Shown: piece by piece, positions 34,064 to 43,391 of the stretch
Layout of the letters: the number at the start of each line of letters is the position of its first letter
How positions within the stretch are numbered: position 1 is the stretch's first letter
NCBI GenBank assembly: GCA_021777105.1
Contig: JAIQZQ010000131.1
Coordinates: 37,079 to 101,078, forward strand
DNA: 64,000 bases
Direction of reading: 5' to 3'
Source of the DNA: Candidatus Anammoxibacter sp.
GTDB taxonomy: Bacteria > Planctomycetota > Brocadiia > Brocadiales > Anammoxibacteraceae
Notes under the pieces: generated by a model
Told to the model about the DNA's origin: nothing
What the model saw: only the letters and a program-made list of their open reading frames with translations
Databases searched by the model: none
Program-made: the position numbers and the translations under genes

Positions 34064-34831
34064 GAAATCTTTTGTTGAAATATAGCTAATTTAACTCTAA
34101 TTTCTTTTGCTATCAGCCTTGTATTTTAATTCTTTTTTAACTCATTATTTTGTTCTTATTTTATCTTTTTTTCTTTTTTTCTTTAGATTGACTAAACGAT
34201 ATTTTAGTGATACAGATCACTTATTTAAAATAACGTCTTCACTTAAAATATTACCCTTTGATTCCCGGCGAGAGCAACCTTGAAGATAGCTCTGAAACGT
34301 TTTAAGAACTATTTGCGTTTATCGCAATAGCTTCGTTTTACGCAATCAGGAAACTTGTGGAGCAGTCTATAAGGCTGCTCAAGCCAAGGCTTAATAGACC
34401 TGCGTTTTTTTCATTTTCAAATCCTTTTAAAACTGTTAAAATTGTAAAAAAATTAGAGGACACAGGCAAGGATGCCAGTGACACTATTTGTATGATTTAT
34501 AAAATTCTTTAATTTAGCATTTTATAAGTTAAGTTTTGAAAAAAAAATTTGGGAAAATCTGAGCGGACTTTTAGTTTTGTAAAAACTAGTGGAAATTATT
34601 GGTTACCAGTTTTGATTTTATCCTGTTTATCCTGTAAATCCTGTCTTTAGCTTTTGCTCTTTTATTAGTGTGGATTAGTGGAAATTAGTGGTTAATTCGA
34701 TTTTGCTTTTCTCCTTTTCAGGTTTATCCGGTTTAGGCATTATGTAATTTTATCTTTTTACTTGCCCGGTTTATCCGGCCTTGATATACAACGCGCTTCA
34801 CTTTAGATGAAGACACAATATAAACGTAATT
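34064..34831. other. Intergenic region upstream of the lipid synthase
   Basis: No gene is seen. It includes a CRP-like site (34206-34221, listed separately) and a hairpin GAGCAG-tctataagg-CTGCTC (34356-34376) with the palindrome AAGCC-aa-GGCTT just after it and CGTTTTTTT 20 bases downstream, which could be the end of a small RNA. Word-like text follows (TTTATCCTGTTTATCCTG near 34617; GTGGAAATTAGTGG near 34678). Confidence 0.4.
34206..34221. promoter_or_regulatory. CRP/FNR-family operator candidate
   Basis: AGTGATACAGATCACT is a perfect GTGA-N6-TCAC dyad. It lies about 610 bases upstream of the lipid synthase and 170 bases upstream of the hicB start, so its target is unclear. Confidence 0.35.
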
Positions 34832-37800
34832 ATGAGCGCATCCAATTCTATTGCTATTGTTGGCATAGGCGGCATCTTTCCCGCTTCGCCGAATCTTGAC
34901 GGATTTTGGCGCAACATCCTGGGCGGCATTAACACTTCACGCGAGGTCCCAAAAGGGCGGTGGCCCGTTGACGTAGATGACGCGTATTCCACACAAAAAG
35001 GAGCTCCGGATAAAGCTTATTCAAAACGCGCGTGTTTTGTGGACGATTTTAAACTTGAAACGAGGGGGCTTGATATAGACGGCGCGTTTTTGGCTGAGCT
35101 TGATCCTCTGTTTCATTTAGCCCTGCATGCCGGCCGCAACGCCTTCCTTGACTGCAAAACAGACAAGCTTGATAAAAACCGGGCTAAAGTGATTATCGGC
35201 AACATTGTCTTGCCTTCGCATGAATCTTCCAAATTGGCTGCGGAGTATTTGGGCAAAAGCTTTGATGAAGAGCTTGAAAAAAACGTCGGCCATAAACTCT
35301 TCAATAGCCGCAACAATACCGAGCCTGTTTCCCGTTTTGTCGCCGGACTGCCGGGCGGAGTTTTGGCAAAAGCCCTTGGTTTTGGAAGCGGTAGTTATAC
35401 ATTGGACGCCGCATGCGCATCATCTCTTTACGCTATCAGCATGGCAATGGACGAACTGCTTTCCGGCAGGATTGACGCCGCTCTTGCGGGCGGAGTGTCA
35501 CGGCCTGATTGTTTTTACACGCAAATGGGATTCTCCCAACTTCGAGCATTGTCTCCAAACGGGGTTAGCGCGCCTTTTGATAAGGCCGGCAATGGTTTGG
35601 TTGTGGGTGAAGGCGCGGGAATGTTTATGTTAAAACGGTTGGAAGACGCTATAGAGGCCGGAGACAATATTTATTGTTGCGTTAAATCAGTCGGGCTATC
35701 TAATGATGTTGATGGAAGCCTCCTTGCTCCCAATTCCGAGGGGCAGTTAAGGGCTATGCGGCAGGCGTATCAAGTTGCCGGCTGGTCGCCGGCTGATCTT
35801 GATTTAATAGAGTGCCACGGCACAGGCGCTCCGGTGGGCGACGCGATTGAACTGCAAAGCCTGAAAGAGTTGTGGGGTGGAAACGGATGGGAAAAAGGGC
35901 AATGCGTTATTGGGTCGGTTAAATCAAACATAGGCCATCTATTAACCGCGGCGGGAAGCGCCGCTTTGATGAAAGTTGTTCTGTCTTTAAAGGAAAATGT
36001 TCTGCCTCCAACCGCAAATATTAAAACCCCCAGACCGGATATTGATTTTGAGAACAGTCCGTTCAGGTTGTTGACCAATCATGAGACGTGGCAAAGGCGC
36101 GATCCATCTACTCCGCGCAAAGCAGGAGTAAGCGCGTTTGGATTTGGCGGAATAAACGCGCATTTGCTGGTTGAAGAGTGGGTTCCTGAATCTACAAAAA
36201 CCGCAGACATTAAATGTTTTACGCCGATGCCGGCAAAGCCTCTTGACATTGCAATAACAGGCATGGACGCGCATTTCGGGCCATGGGAAACAATTGCTGA
36301 ATTCAAGAACAGGGTTTTAGGCGACGCCGACGCAAAAGAGCCGGTTTCAAATAACAATTGGCGCGGGGCTCGTGATTGCGAATGGTTTAAACGCGCCGGG
36401 ATGACCGCTAACTCGTTTAAAGGTTTTTATATTAATGAATTACAAATGCCTTTGGACAAGTTTCGCATACCTCCCATGGAATTGGAAGATATATTGCCTC
36501 AACAACTCCTTATGCTTAAAGTCGCCGCGGGCGCAATAGAGGCCGGCCGACTCTCTGAAGATGACAGATTAAAAACTGCCGTAATTGTCGGCATAGGGCT
36601 CGACCTCAATACTACAAACTTTCATTTCCGCTGGATAATCCGTGAAAAAGCAAAAGAGCTTGCAAAAAATGCGGGCCTGGATATTTCCGGCAATGAATTT
36701 GAAGAGCTGGTTCAAACCCTTATGGAATCAGCCGGCCCAGCGTTAACCGCAAGCAGAACGCTTGGCGCGTTAGGCGGCGTGGTCGCAAGCCGTGTATCGC
36801 GGGAGTTTCGCCTGGGCGGGCCGGGCTTTACAGTATCTAATGAGGAGTGCTCCGGCGTCTGCGCAATTGAAACCGCCTGCAGGTTGATGCAGACCGGCAA
36901 GATTAAACAAGCCGTTGTAGGCGCCGTAGATCTTGCCGGCGATATTCGCGCTGTCTTATCCACCCACGCAAACAGGCCGTATTCTTCCGCCGGTTTGCCA
37001 AAACCTTTTGATCAGGGCTCTGACGGTTCCATACCATCTGACGGCGCCGCCGCAATTGTGCTTAAGCCGCTAAATGACGCAATTAAATCAGGCGATACAA
37101 TATATAGCGTTATTAAAGGCATAGGCTCCGCCACAAGCGGCGACCCGGCAAAACATATACCCTCAATAACGGGTTATAAAAAAGCCCTTGAAACCGCGTA
37201 TGGCGAAACCGGTTTTAAAATGGAGAGCGTTGATTTAATCGAGGCAAACGGCAGCGGTTTGCCGGAAGAGGATAAAATGGAGTTCCAGGCATTGCTTGAA
37301 GCCGATAACGATTTAAACACCGGCAATAAAGCTGAAAACAGTTGCGCCATATCCAGCGTTAAGGCTGATATAGGGCATTCCGGCGCGGCGGCAGGCATGG
37401 CTTCGGTTGTTAAAGCAGCCCTTTGTCTTTATCACAATGTTATGCCGGGTTTGCGCAACTTTAAGAATCCTCATAATGAATTTACAAATATTCAAAACAG
37501 ATTCTGTTTTCCGCAAAATGCGCGGCTCTGGTTGCGCAACAAGGTTGACGGGCCAAGGCGCGCTGGTGTAAGTTCCATAAGTATGGACGGCAACTGCTCG
37601 CATCTAGTTCTTGAAGAGTTTAAAAATACTTATGTTAAAGGCTCTTCTCGCAAACATTGCGCAGCTGACTCATGTTTAGACAATATATTTATCATTGAGT
37701 TTGATACCGCCTCGGATTTGAAAGGCGATATTAAAAGGCTACAAAATCATATTCGGTTAAACGAATCAGGTTCCACTAAAACCACGGCAGCCTCCTGGTG

Positions 37801-40800
37801 GAAGCAGAATCGACACGCGTTTGATAAAAAGCTCGCTTTGACGCTGCTGGTCTCAGACCATGAAGAGCTGAACAACTATCTTGATAAAGCATATGATATT
37901 GACTCTAATAACGGCCTTGAAAATCTGAATACAATTGATGAGAACAGGGTTTTCTTCTCTGCCGATCCTGTTGGCCCACAAGGAGAAATAGCGTTTGTGT
38001 ATCCCGGGTCGGGCAACCACTATCCAGACATGGGCCGCGATCTTTTAATGCAATGGCCTGAGATAGTTGACTTGATGGATGAAACAAGCAGTTATTTAAA
38101 GGCCCAGTTTGCGTCTGAACTTTTCTGGGCCGGTAAAAGCGCGGCTTATATTAATAATGATAAAAGGGGGGCCTTGCTTGCCCAAGTCACAATCGGGTGT
38201 TTTATTACCGATCTGCTGGAATCATTCCGCATTAAACCTCAAGCGGCAATCGGCTATAGCCTTGGCGAATCAGCATCTCTGTTATCTTTAAAGGTTTGGA
38301 GAGACAGAGACGAGATGATGCGGCGAATAATGACGTCAAGCCTGTTTACTGATGATCTTGCCGGCAGGTTTAACGCCGCCCGCGCCGCGTGGGGGCTTGC
38401 CGGGGATGAAGAGGCTAAATGGACGCTGGGTCTTCTTCTTTGCCCTGAAGATGAAGCGCGCAAAGCTCTTGAAAACAGGGACAGAGTATACCTTCTAATA
38501 GTTAACACTCATAAAGAGTGCGTTATTGGCGGCGATGAAGATAGCGTTAATCGTTTTGTCAGTGAATTGGGCCGCAAATTTATACCTTTGGACGGCGTGA
38601 CCATAGCGCATTGCGAAATTGTTAAAAGTGTGGCTGAAGCGTATCGTAATTTTCACTTATTTGATGTTGACGCATCAGTTGATGTAAGGTTTTACAGCGG
38701 CTCTTGGGGGGCGTCTTATGCCCTGTCGTCTGAAAACGCGGCGGATTCAGTTGCGGCGCATGCAGTAAACGGCTTTAACTTTCCACGTCTGGTTGATAAT
38801 GCGTATAACGACGGAGTTCGCGTTTTTATAGAAATCGGGCCCGGCTCTTCATGCAGCCGTATGATAAACTCTATCTTAAAGGGCCGCTCTCATATCGCAA
38901 TCCCGGCAAATAATGCAAAACAAAATGAAGTGACAACTATGCTAAAGCTCCTGGCGCGTCTCATTTCTGAGCGCGTTCATGTTGACCTTGGTTTTATTTA
39001 CGACCGCGCTGGCTCTGATATTGACGCGCGTGAAGTTGCCGGTAACAATATTGAAAGAACGATAGCGATCCCGGTAGGCGGCAAACCATTTAAAATCCAC
39101 GAATCATTAAAAGTTCGTTTAAAACGCAATGAGATATTTATGGAAAACAGGTTAGTAGAAGAACAGACATCTATTAAAGGCAAACAGGTTGTTGAGTTAA
39201 ACGAGATGCAGGGGCATGAGTCTATAATACAATCAATGAGGGAAGCTAATAAAGCAACAATGAATGCGCATGAACAATTCCTGTCATTTGCAGGGAACAT
39301 AGAGCAGACCATGGCAGGCAATATTGAGTTCCAACTTTCGTTGTTGGAAGCTATGCCCGCATCCGATGTTGAGCAATCCGTCTTTCAAGATGATTTGCCG
39401 GAAACAGTAGACGAAATTGATAATATTGATAATAATGAGGGGGAGGCTGTTAAGGCGGCCTTTGATCGCGACAAATGCATGGAGTTTGCTGTCGGCAAGA
39501 TAGCTTCCGTGCTTGGCGAAAGTTTTGCCGAGGTTGACAATCATCCAACCCGCGTAAGACTGCCGGACGAGCCCATGATGTTTGTTGACCGGATTCTTCT
39601 GGTTGAAGGCGAGCCCCTTTCGCTTAAATCGGGCCGCGTTGTCACGGAGCACGATGTTAAACCCGGAGCATGGTATCTTGATTGCAATCGCATACCAACC
39701 TGCGTTGCGGTTGAGGCGGGCCAGGCCGACCTGTTTTTGTCGGGCTATCTAGGCATTGATTTTAAGACAAAAGGCCTTGCCATGTACCGGCTGCTTGACG
39801 CCGTTGTCACCTTTCATAGCGAGTTGCCCGAGCCCGGACAGGTTATAAAATACGATATCCATATAGACAATTTCTTTAAGCACGGCGAAACTTACCTGTT
39901 TCGGTTTAATTTTGAAGCAACCGTCAATGGCCGGCCTTTGTTGTCAATGAAGGATGGATGCGCGGGATTTTTTACCCAATTGGCGCTTGACGAAGGCAAA
40001 GGGATAATCGAGCAGGATATGGGCGACGGCGAAGCCGCCGCCTCATCAAACCGGCTACCCGAAATAGTCCCAATGCAAATTGAATCATACACGGAAAACC
40101 AGATAAACGAGTTGCGGGCCGGAAATTTAGCCGCCTGTTTCGGCGAATTGTTTGAAGGGCTTGATATTCGCAAACCGTCTGTTATTCCCGGCGGTATGAT
40201 GAGACTGGTTCACAGAATTACAAAAATAGATCCAAATGGAGGCGCGTTTGGATTAGGCTTCGTTCAGGGCGAAGCGGATATACATAAGGACGACTGGTTT
40301 ATTGTCTGCCATTTTGTTGACGACAAAGTTATGCCCGGCACTTTAATGTATGAATGTTGCCTGCATACGCTTCGTGTATATTTATTAAGGATGGGATGGG
40401 TCGCGGAAGAGGATGAAGCCGTTTATCAACCCGTGCCCGGTGTCGCAAGCAGGTTAAAATGCCGTGGACAGGTTCTTGAAACCACAAAGCTGGTCACTTA
40501 CGAAATATCTATTAAGGAGATTGGGTACCGGCCCGAACCATATGTTATTTGCGATGCATTGATGTACGCGGACAGTAAAGCTATTGTTAAGATTGAAGAT
40601 ATGTCTCTCAGGATATCCGGTTTGACCCGGGAAAAGATTGATAGCATCTGGGCAAAACAGAGCCCGCAAAAAATTGAAACGAGAAAAGCTATTTTTGACA
40701 CTGACCGAATACTCGCCTTTGCCATAGGCAAGCCGTCTGAAGCGTTCGGCAAACCTTATGAGATATTTGACAACGATCGAAAGATTGCCAGGCTGCCCGG

Positions 40801-41764
40801 GCCTCCATACCAGTTTCTTGACAGAATAGTTGAGCTGGACGCCGAACCATGGAAGATGGTCGGCGGCGGCCAAGTTACAGCAGAGTACGATGTGCCTGTA
40901 GACGCCTGGTATTTTGCGGAAAATCAACAGGCCATAATGCCGTTTGCCGTTCTTCTGGAGGTGGCCTTGCAGCCCTGCGGTTGGCTTGCGGCGTATGTCG
41001 GCTCGGCTTTGACAAGCGATATAGACCTATGTTTTCGAAACCTTGGCGGCAACGCAATTATTAGCAAGCCCGTATATTGCGACATTGGAACTCTGGCGAC
41101 AACAGTAAAGATGACAAGAGTGTCCCAATCCGGCGGCATGATTATTCAACATTACGATTTCCATGTTACTAACAACGGGCAGACAGTTTATAAAGGCGAC
41201 ACTTATTTCGGCTTTTTTACCAAAGCGGCATTGGCCGATCAAATAGGCATTCGCGACGCAAAGATTTATAAACCAACCGAGTCTGAACAGGCCTCCGGCC
41301 AACGTTTTGACTATCCCCGTGAATCTCCCTATCCGCTGGAAATGATGCGAATGCTAGACAGGATAGACCTGTTTGTAAATGACGGCGGCCCAAAAGGCTT
41401 GGGCCTGATTCAGGGCTCTAAAATTGTAAACCCTGAAGAGTGGTTCTTTAAAGCCCATTTTTATCAGGACCCGGTTTGCCCAGGCTCGTTGGGTCTTGAA
41501 TCATTCTTGCAGCTTTTAAAAGTCGCCGCCTGCAACAGATGGGGCGTTGGCCAATCCGCTCAACTTGAAGCCGTAGCGTCAAAGGAGAAACATTCATGGA
41601 TATACCGCGGACAGGTCATTCCCAAAGATGAAAAAGTAATAGTCGAAGCCGTAGTCACCCATGTTGATGACGAACAACGCCTGCTCAAAGCAGACGGCTT
41701 CCTAACCGTAGACGGTCGCGTAATTTACCAAATGACTGATTTTACAATTAGAGTTATTCTGTAA
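34832..41764 (+). CDS. PfaC-like secondary-lipid synthase: KS-CLF-AT-DH-DH
   Basis: A 2310-residue multidomain protein of the polyunsaturated fatty acid / secondary lipid synthase type. Domain 1 (about 1-460) is a complete ketosynthase with Cys195 (DAACASS), His329 (CHGTGAP) and His369 (SNIGH). Domain 2 (about 470-930) is a KS-like chain-length factor: Cys673 is kept (NEECSG) but the first His is Asn806 (ANGSGL), while His849 remains. Domain 3 (about 1045-1370) is an acyltransferase with Ser1143 (GYSLGES). Domains 4 and 5 are two double-hotdog dehydratases of FabA type, with His1827 (HFVDDKVMPG) and His2209 (HFYQDPVCPGSLGLE). The order resembles myxobacterial Pfa3 without the final acyltransferase. 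The PfaA-like KS-ACP-KR, the PfaD enoyl reductase and a phosphopantetheinyl transferase are not in the window. Product unknown. Confidence 0.88.
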   Translation: MSASNSIAIVGIGGIFPASPNLDGFWRNILGGINTSREVPKGRWPVDVDDAYSTQKGAPDKAYSKRACFVDDFKLETRGLDIDGAFLAELDPLFHLALHAGRNAFLDCKTDKLDKNRAKVIIGNIVLPSHESSKLAAEYLGKSFDEELEKNVGHKLFNSRNNTEPVSRFVAGLPGGVLAKALGFGSGSYTLDAACASSLYAISMAMDELLSGRIDAALAGGVSRPDCFYTQMGFSQLRALSPNGVSAPFDKAGNGLVVGEGAGMFMLKRLEDAIEAGDNIYCCVKSVGLSNDVDGSLLAPNSEGQLRAMRQAYQVAGWSPADLDLIECHGTGAPVGDAIELQSLKELWGGNGWEKGQCVIGSVKSNIGHLLTAAGSAALMKVVLSLKENVLPPTANIKTPRPDIDFENSPFRLLTNHETWQRRDPSTPRKAGVSAFGFGGINAHLLVEEWVPESTKTADIKCFTPMPAKPLDIAITGMDAHFGPWETIAEFKNRVLGDADAKEPVSNNNWRGARDCEWFKRAGMTANSFKGFYINELQMPLDKFRIPPMELEDILPQQLLMLKVAAGAIEAGRLSEDDRLKTAVIVGIGLDLNTTNFHFRWIIREKAKELAKNAGLDISGNEFEELVQTLMESAGPALTASRTLGALGGVVASRVSREFRLGGPGFTVSNEECSGVCAIETACRLMQTGKIKQAVVGAVDLAGDIRAVLSTHANRPYSSAGLPKPFDQGSDGSIPSDGAAAIVLKPLNDAIKSGDTIYSVIKGIGSATSGDPAKHIPSITGYKKALETAYGETGFKMESVDLIEANGSGLPEEDKMEFQALLEADNDLNTGNKAENSCAISSVKADIGHSGAAAGMASVVKAALCLYHNVMPGLRNFKNPHNEFTNIQNRFCFPQNARLWLRNKVDGPRRAGVSSISMDGNCSHLVLEEFKNTYVKGSSRKHCAADSCLDNIFIIEFDTASDLKGDIKRLQNHIRLNESGSTKTTAASWWKQNRHAFDKKLALTLLVSDHEELNNYLDKAYDIDSNNGLENLNTIDENRVFFSADPVGPQGEIAFVYPGSGNHYPDMGRDLLMQWPEIVDLMDETSSYLKAQFASELFWAGKSAAYINNDKRGALLAQVTIGCFITDLLESFRIKPQAAIGYSLGESASLLSLKVWRDRDEMMRRIMTSSLFTDDLAGRFNAARAAWGLAGDEEAKWTLGLLLCPEDEARKALENRDRVYLLIVNTHKECVIGGDEDSVNRFVSELGRKFIPLDGVTIAHCEIVKSVAEAYRNFHLFDVDASVDVRFYSGSWGASYALSSENAADSVAAHAVNGFNFPRLVDNAYNDGVRVFIEIGPGSSCSRMINSILKGRSHIAIPANNAKQNEVTTMLKLLARLISERVHVDLGFIYDRAGSDIDAREVAGNNIERTIAIPVGGKPFKIHESLKVRLKRNEIFMENRLVEEQTSIKGKQVVELNEMQGHESIIQSMREANKATMNAHEQFLSFAGNIEQTMAGNIEFQLSLLEAMPASDVEQSVFQDDLPETVDEIDNIDNNEGEAVKAAFDRDKCMEFAVGKIASVLGESFAEVDNHPTRVRLPDEPMMFVDRILLVEGEPLSLKSGRVVTEHDVKPGAWYLDCNRIPTCVAVEAGQADLFLSGYLGIDFKTKGLAMYRLLDAVVTFHSELPEPGQVIKYDIHIDNFFKHGETYLFRFNFEATVNGRPLLSMKDGCAGFFTQLALDEGKGIIEQDMGDGEAAASSNRLPEIVPMQIESYTENQINELRAGNLAACFGELFEGLDIRKPSVIPGGMMRLVHRITKIDPNGGAFGLGFVQGEADIHKDDWFIVCHFVDDKVMPGTLMYECCLHTLRVYLLRMGWVAEEDEAVYQPVPGVASRLKCRGQVLETTKLVTYEISIKEIGYRPEPYVICDALMYADSKAIVKIEDMSLRISGLTREKIDSIWAKQSPQKIETRKAIFDTDRILAFAIGKPSEAFGKPYEIFDNDRKIARLPGPPYQFLDRIVELDAEPWKMVGGGQVTAEYDVPVDAWYFAENQQAIMPFAVLLEVALQPCGWLAAYVGSALTSDIDLCFRNLGGNAIISKPVYCDIGTLATTVKMTRVSQSGGMIIQHYDFHVTNNGQTVYKGDTYFGFFTKAALADQIGIRDAKIYKPTESEQASGQRFDYPRESPYPLEMMRMLDRIDLFVNDGGPKGLGLIQGSKIVNPEEWFFKAHFYQDPVCPGSLGLESFLQLLKVAACNRWGVGQSAQLEAVASKEKHSWIYRGQVIPKDEKVIVEAVVTHVDDEQRLLKADGFLTVDGRVIYQMTDFTIRVIL

Positions 41765-41808
41765 TCACCAGTCTGTTTTAACAGATTGGGGTAACTATCA
41801 TAATATTA

Positions 41809-42195
41809 TTACCACACAGTTTTTACTTTGTATTTTTGTATATGTTTATCCCTTGTAATAATAATTAAATCTTCCACAATAGCTTGGCAAATTAATAATC
41901 TATCAAAAGGATCCCTGTGAATCCACGGCAATTTCAAATGTGGTTCGCAGTGTTTTTGATAGATCGGTAAATCCTGTATTCTATTCATCTTTTTCTCCCG
42001 TTCAAGTTGCGCTTGCCAGCCTTTATCTAATTCGAGCTTTCCCAGAGACGCTTTTACGGTAATTTCCCAAAAACTTGCCGCGCTCCAAAAGAGTTCGTTT
42101 TTACCATCCATGAGTATCTTCTTTGATTTTTTGCTTAATTCATCTGAATCTTCTAAAAACCAAAGCATCACATGAGTATCAAATAAATATCTCAT
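41809..42195 (-). CDS. PIN-domain ribonuclease toxin (VapC-like)
   Basis: A 128-residue PIN protein. Acidic residues: D in RYLFDTHVMLWF, E in SFWEITVKAS, D in RDPFDRLLICQA and D in IITRDKHI. The conserved HRDPFDRLL block is typical of the VapC group paired with Phd-like antitoxins. The start overlaps the antitoxin stop by 4 bases. The last five residues (VKTVW) equal those of the PIN toxin at 5660-6052. It is predicted to cut structured RNA. Confidence 0.9.
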   Translation of the reverse strand: MRYLFDTHVMLWFLEDSDELSKKSKKILMDGKNELFWSAASFWEITVKASLGKLELDKGWQAQLEREKKMNRIQDLPIYQKHCEPHLKLPWIHRDPFDRLLICQAIVEDLIIITRDKHIQKYKVKTVW

Positions 42196-42422
42196 CGCAT
42201 ATATTCCTCGAATTCATCAAGAGGCTCGTCAAAATCCTGCGAAATCCGTTTGACAATTCCTTTTGCCCCGCCGGGTCTTCTCCCTTTTCTTGCCTCAGGC
42301 ATAGGCACAATTTTAACAACCGGTTCCTTGCCTTTTGACACAATAATTTCCTCGCCGGCCAGCGCCCTTTGGATCAATCTGGAAAAATGAGTCTTTGCTT
42401 CATGAATTGATACTATAGTCAT
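42192..42422 (-). CDS. Phd/YefM-type antitoxin
   Basis: A 76-residue protein with the hallmark SIHEAKTHFSRLIQRALAGE, then EIIVSKGKEPVVKIVPMP, then a basic linker and an acidic toxin-binding tail (DFDEPLDEFEEYM). It is first in the pair and its promoter carries an inverted repeat, indicating autorepression. Length is typical. Confidence 0.9.
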   Translation of the reverse strand: MTIVSIHEAKTHFSRLIQRALAGEEIIVSKGKEPVVKIVPMPEARKGRRPGGAKGIVKRISQDFDEPLDEFEEYMR

Positions 42423-42431
42423 AATAAAAAC

Positions 42432-42460
42432 AGTATAAAAAGACTAACTTACTTAGTCAA
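42432..42460 (-). promoter_or_regulatory. Promoter with operator palindrome for the second Phd/PIN pair
   Basis: On the minus strand, TTGACT (42460-42455), 17 bases, TATACT (42437-42432). A perfect dyad GACTAA-cttac-TTAGTC (42442-42458) overlaps the -35 box and the spacer. Confidence 0.6.
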
Positions 42461-43391
42461 GTTATTTTTGAGTGAACCCTTAGGCTCCGATAACGGCAAA
42501 TAGTTTGTAAAACGTTGTTTCGTTTTAATGTATATTGTTTAATTTATAACTATTCCGATTTAATCCGTGTAAATCCGTGTCATCATAGTCCTTCGTGTTC
42601 TATTCGTTTTTGCCGTTGCGCCACGCTCTTTGCCTTTTCTTTTAAAAATTATTAAAAAAATCATTTAGCTATTGCGGTTTTTATGAAATAGCTAAATGAC
42701 TCTTTAGTGTCGACGCCAAACAGGAATTCGATAAAAAGATACTTTGTTTCACCGTTCTTGAATACTATTTTATAAGCGTTGTCAGGCCGTTTTTCGGTTA
42801 TCTATAAAAAGTCATAGGCGGCAGAGAAAAATAATATCAGTTTATTTAGAAACCATTGCGACTAAAGATCGTATAGAAAAACCTTTACGATCTGGAACGA
42901 TCTGCTGCATGTGGCCTGCGCTAATAATATGACTGAAATACGTGAAGATCCCGAAATATCATCTAAAGTTACTTCAATTGAGAAACTGGAGATTATAAAA
43001 GAAGCGGTTAAGATCTCAAAAAGCCTGGAAGAAATTGAAGCATTGTAAAAATTTTCAAACATAATTCGATATTCGGTGTTCTGCGGTTCAACATTCGTTT
43101 TTGATTTTGCCCTAACCTTGGAGTTTATGCTGAGTAATTACGAAGTACACTACGCTCTCCGCGCCTTACGCGCTCGCTTTTGCTTTCTTACCAATTATCG
43201 ATTACCGTTTCCCCGCCTTCTGCGCTCTGCGCGTTTCCAGATTGGGTCTAATTGCCAAATTTCCTCATTTGACACAACCTGAGAGTTCCCGGGTACAGTT
43301 TTTATGTTTGACTGTCAAATGTGGAATTCTATAATAAATACAAAGCTTTAAATGCTTTTGTTGATAACTTAAACATGAATTCTGTAGGTAA
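42461..43391. other. Intergenic region with gene debris
   Basis: Word-like spacer text occupies 42545-42645 and 43060-43260. A 13-bp inverted repeat TCATTTAGCTATT (42661-42673) and its complement (42687-42699) is followed on the minus strand by a T-run, so it looks like a minus-strand terminator. Just before it on that strand, an open stretch of 46 codons ends at 42661-42663 (KYLFIEFLFGVDTKESF) and lacks a start; it may be the tail of a lost gene. A plus-strand fragment at 42866-43048 is listed separately. Confidence 0.4.
42866..43048 (+). pseudogene. C-terminal gene fragment, possibly DNA polymerase III delta'-like
   Basis: Sixty codons open after a stop at 42863-42865 and end at TAA 43046-43048. 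The peptide (FTIWNDLLHVACANN, then SIEKLEIIKEAVKISKSLEE) has the helical pattern of clamp-loader delta' C-terminal domains, in which a W-x-x-D-L-L helix precedes a long acidic one. No start codon or upstream part is present. The family guess is weak; that this is protein-coding debris is likelier. Confidence 0.35.

Noticed and set aside
34254..34290. tRNA-like GATTCCCGGCG segment
   Set aside because: No acceptor stem, anticodon arm or matching T-arm could be assembled around it.
42862..43062. 66-codon minus-strand frame
   Set aside because: Antisense shadow of the more protein-like plus-strand fragment ending at 43048.
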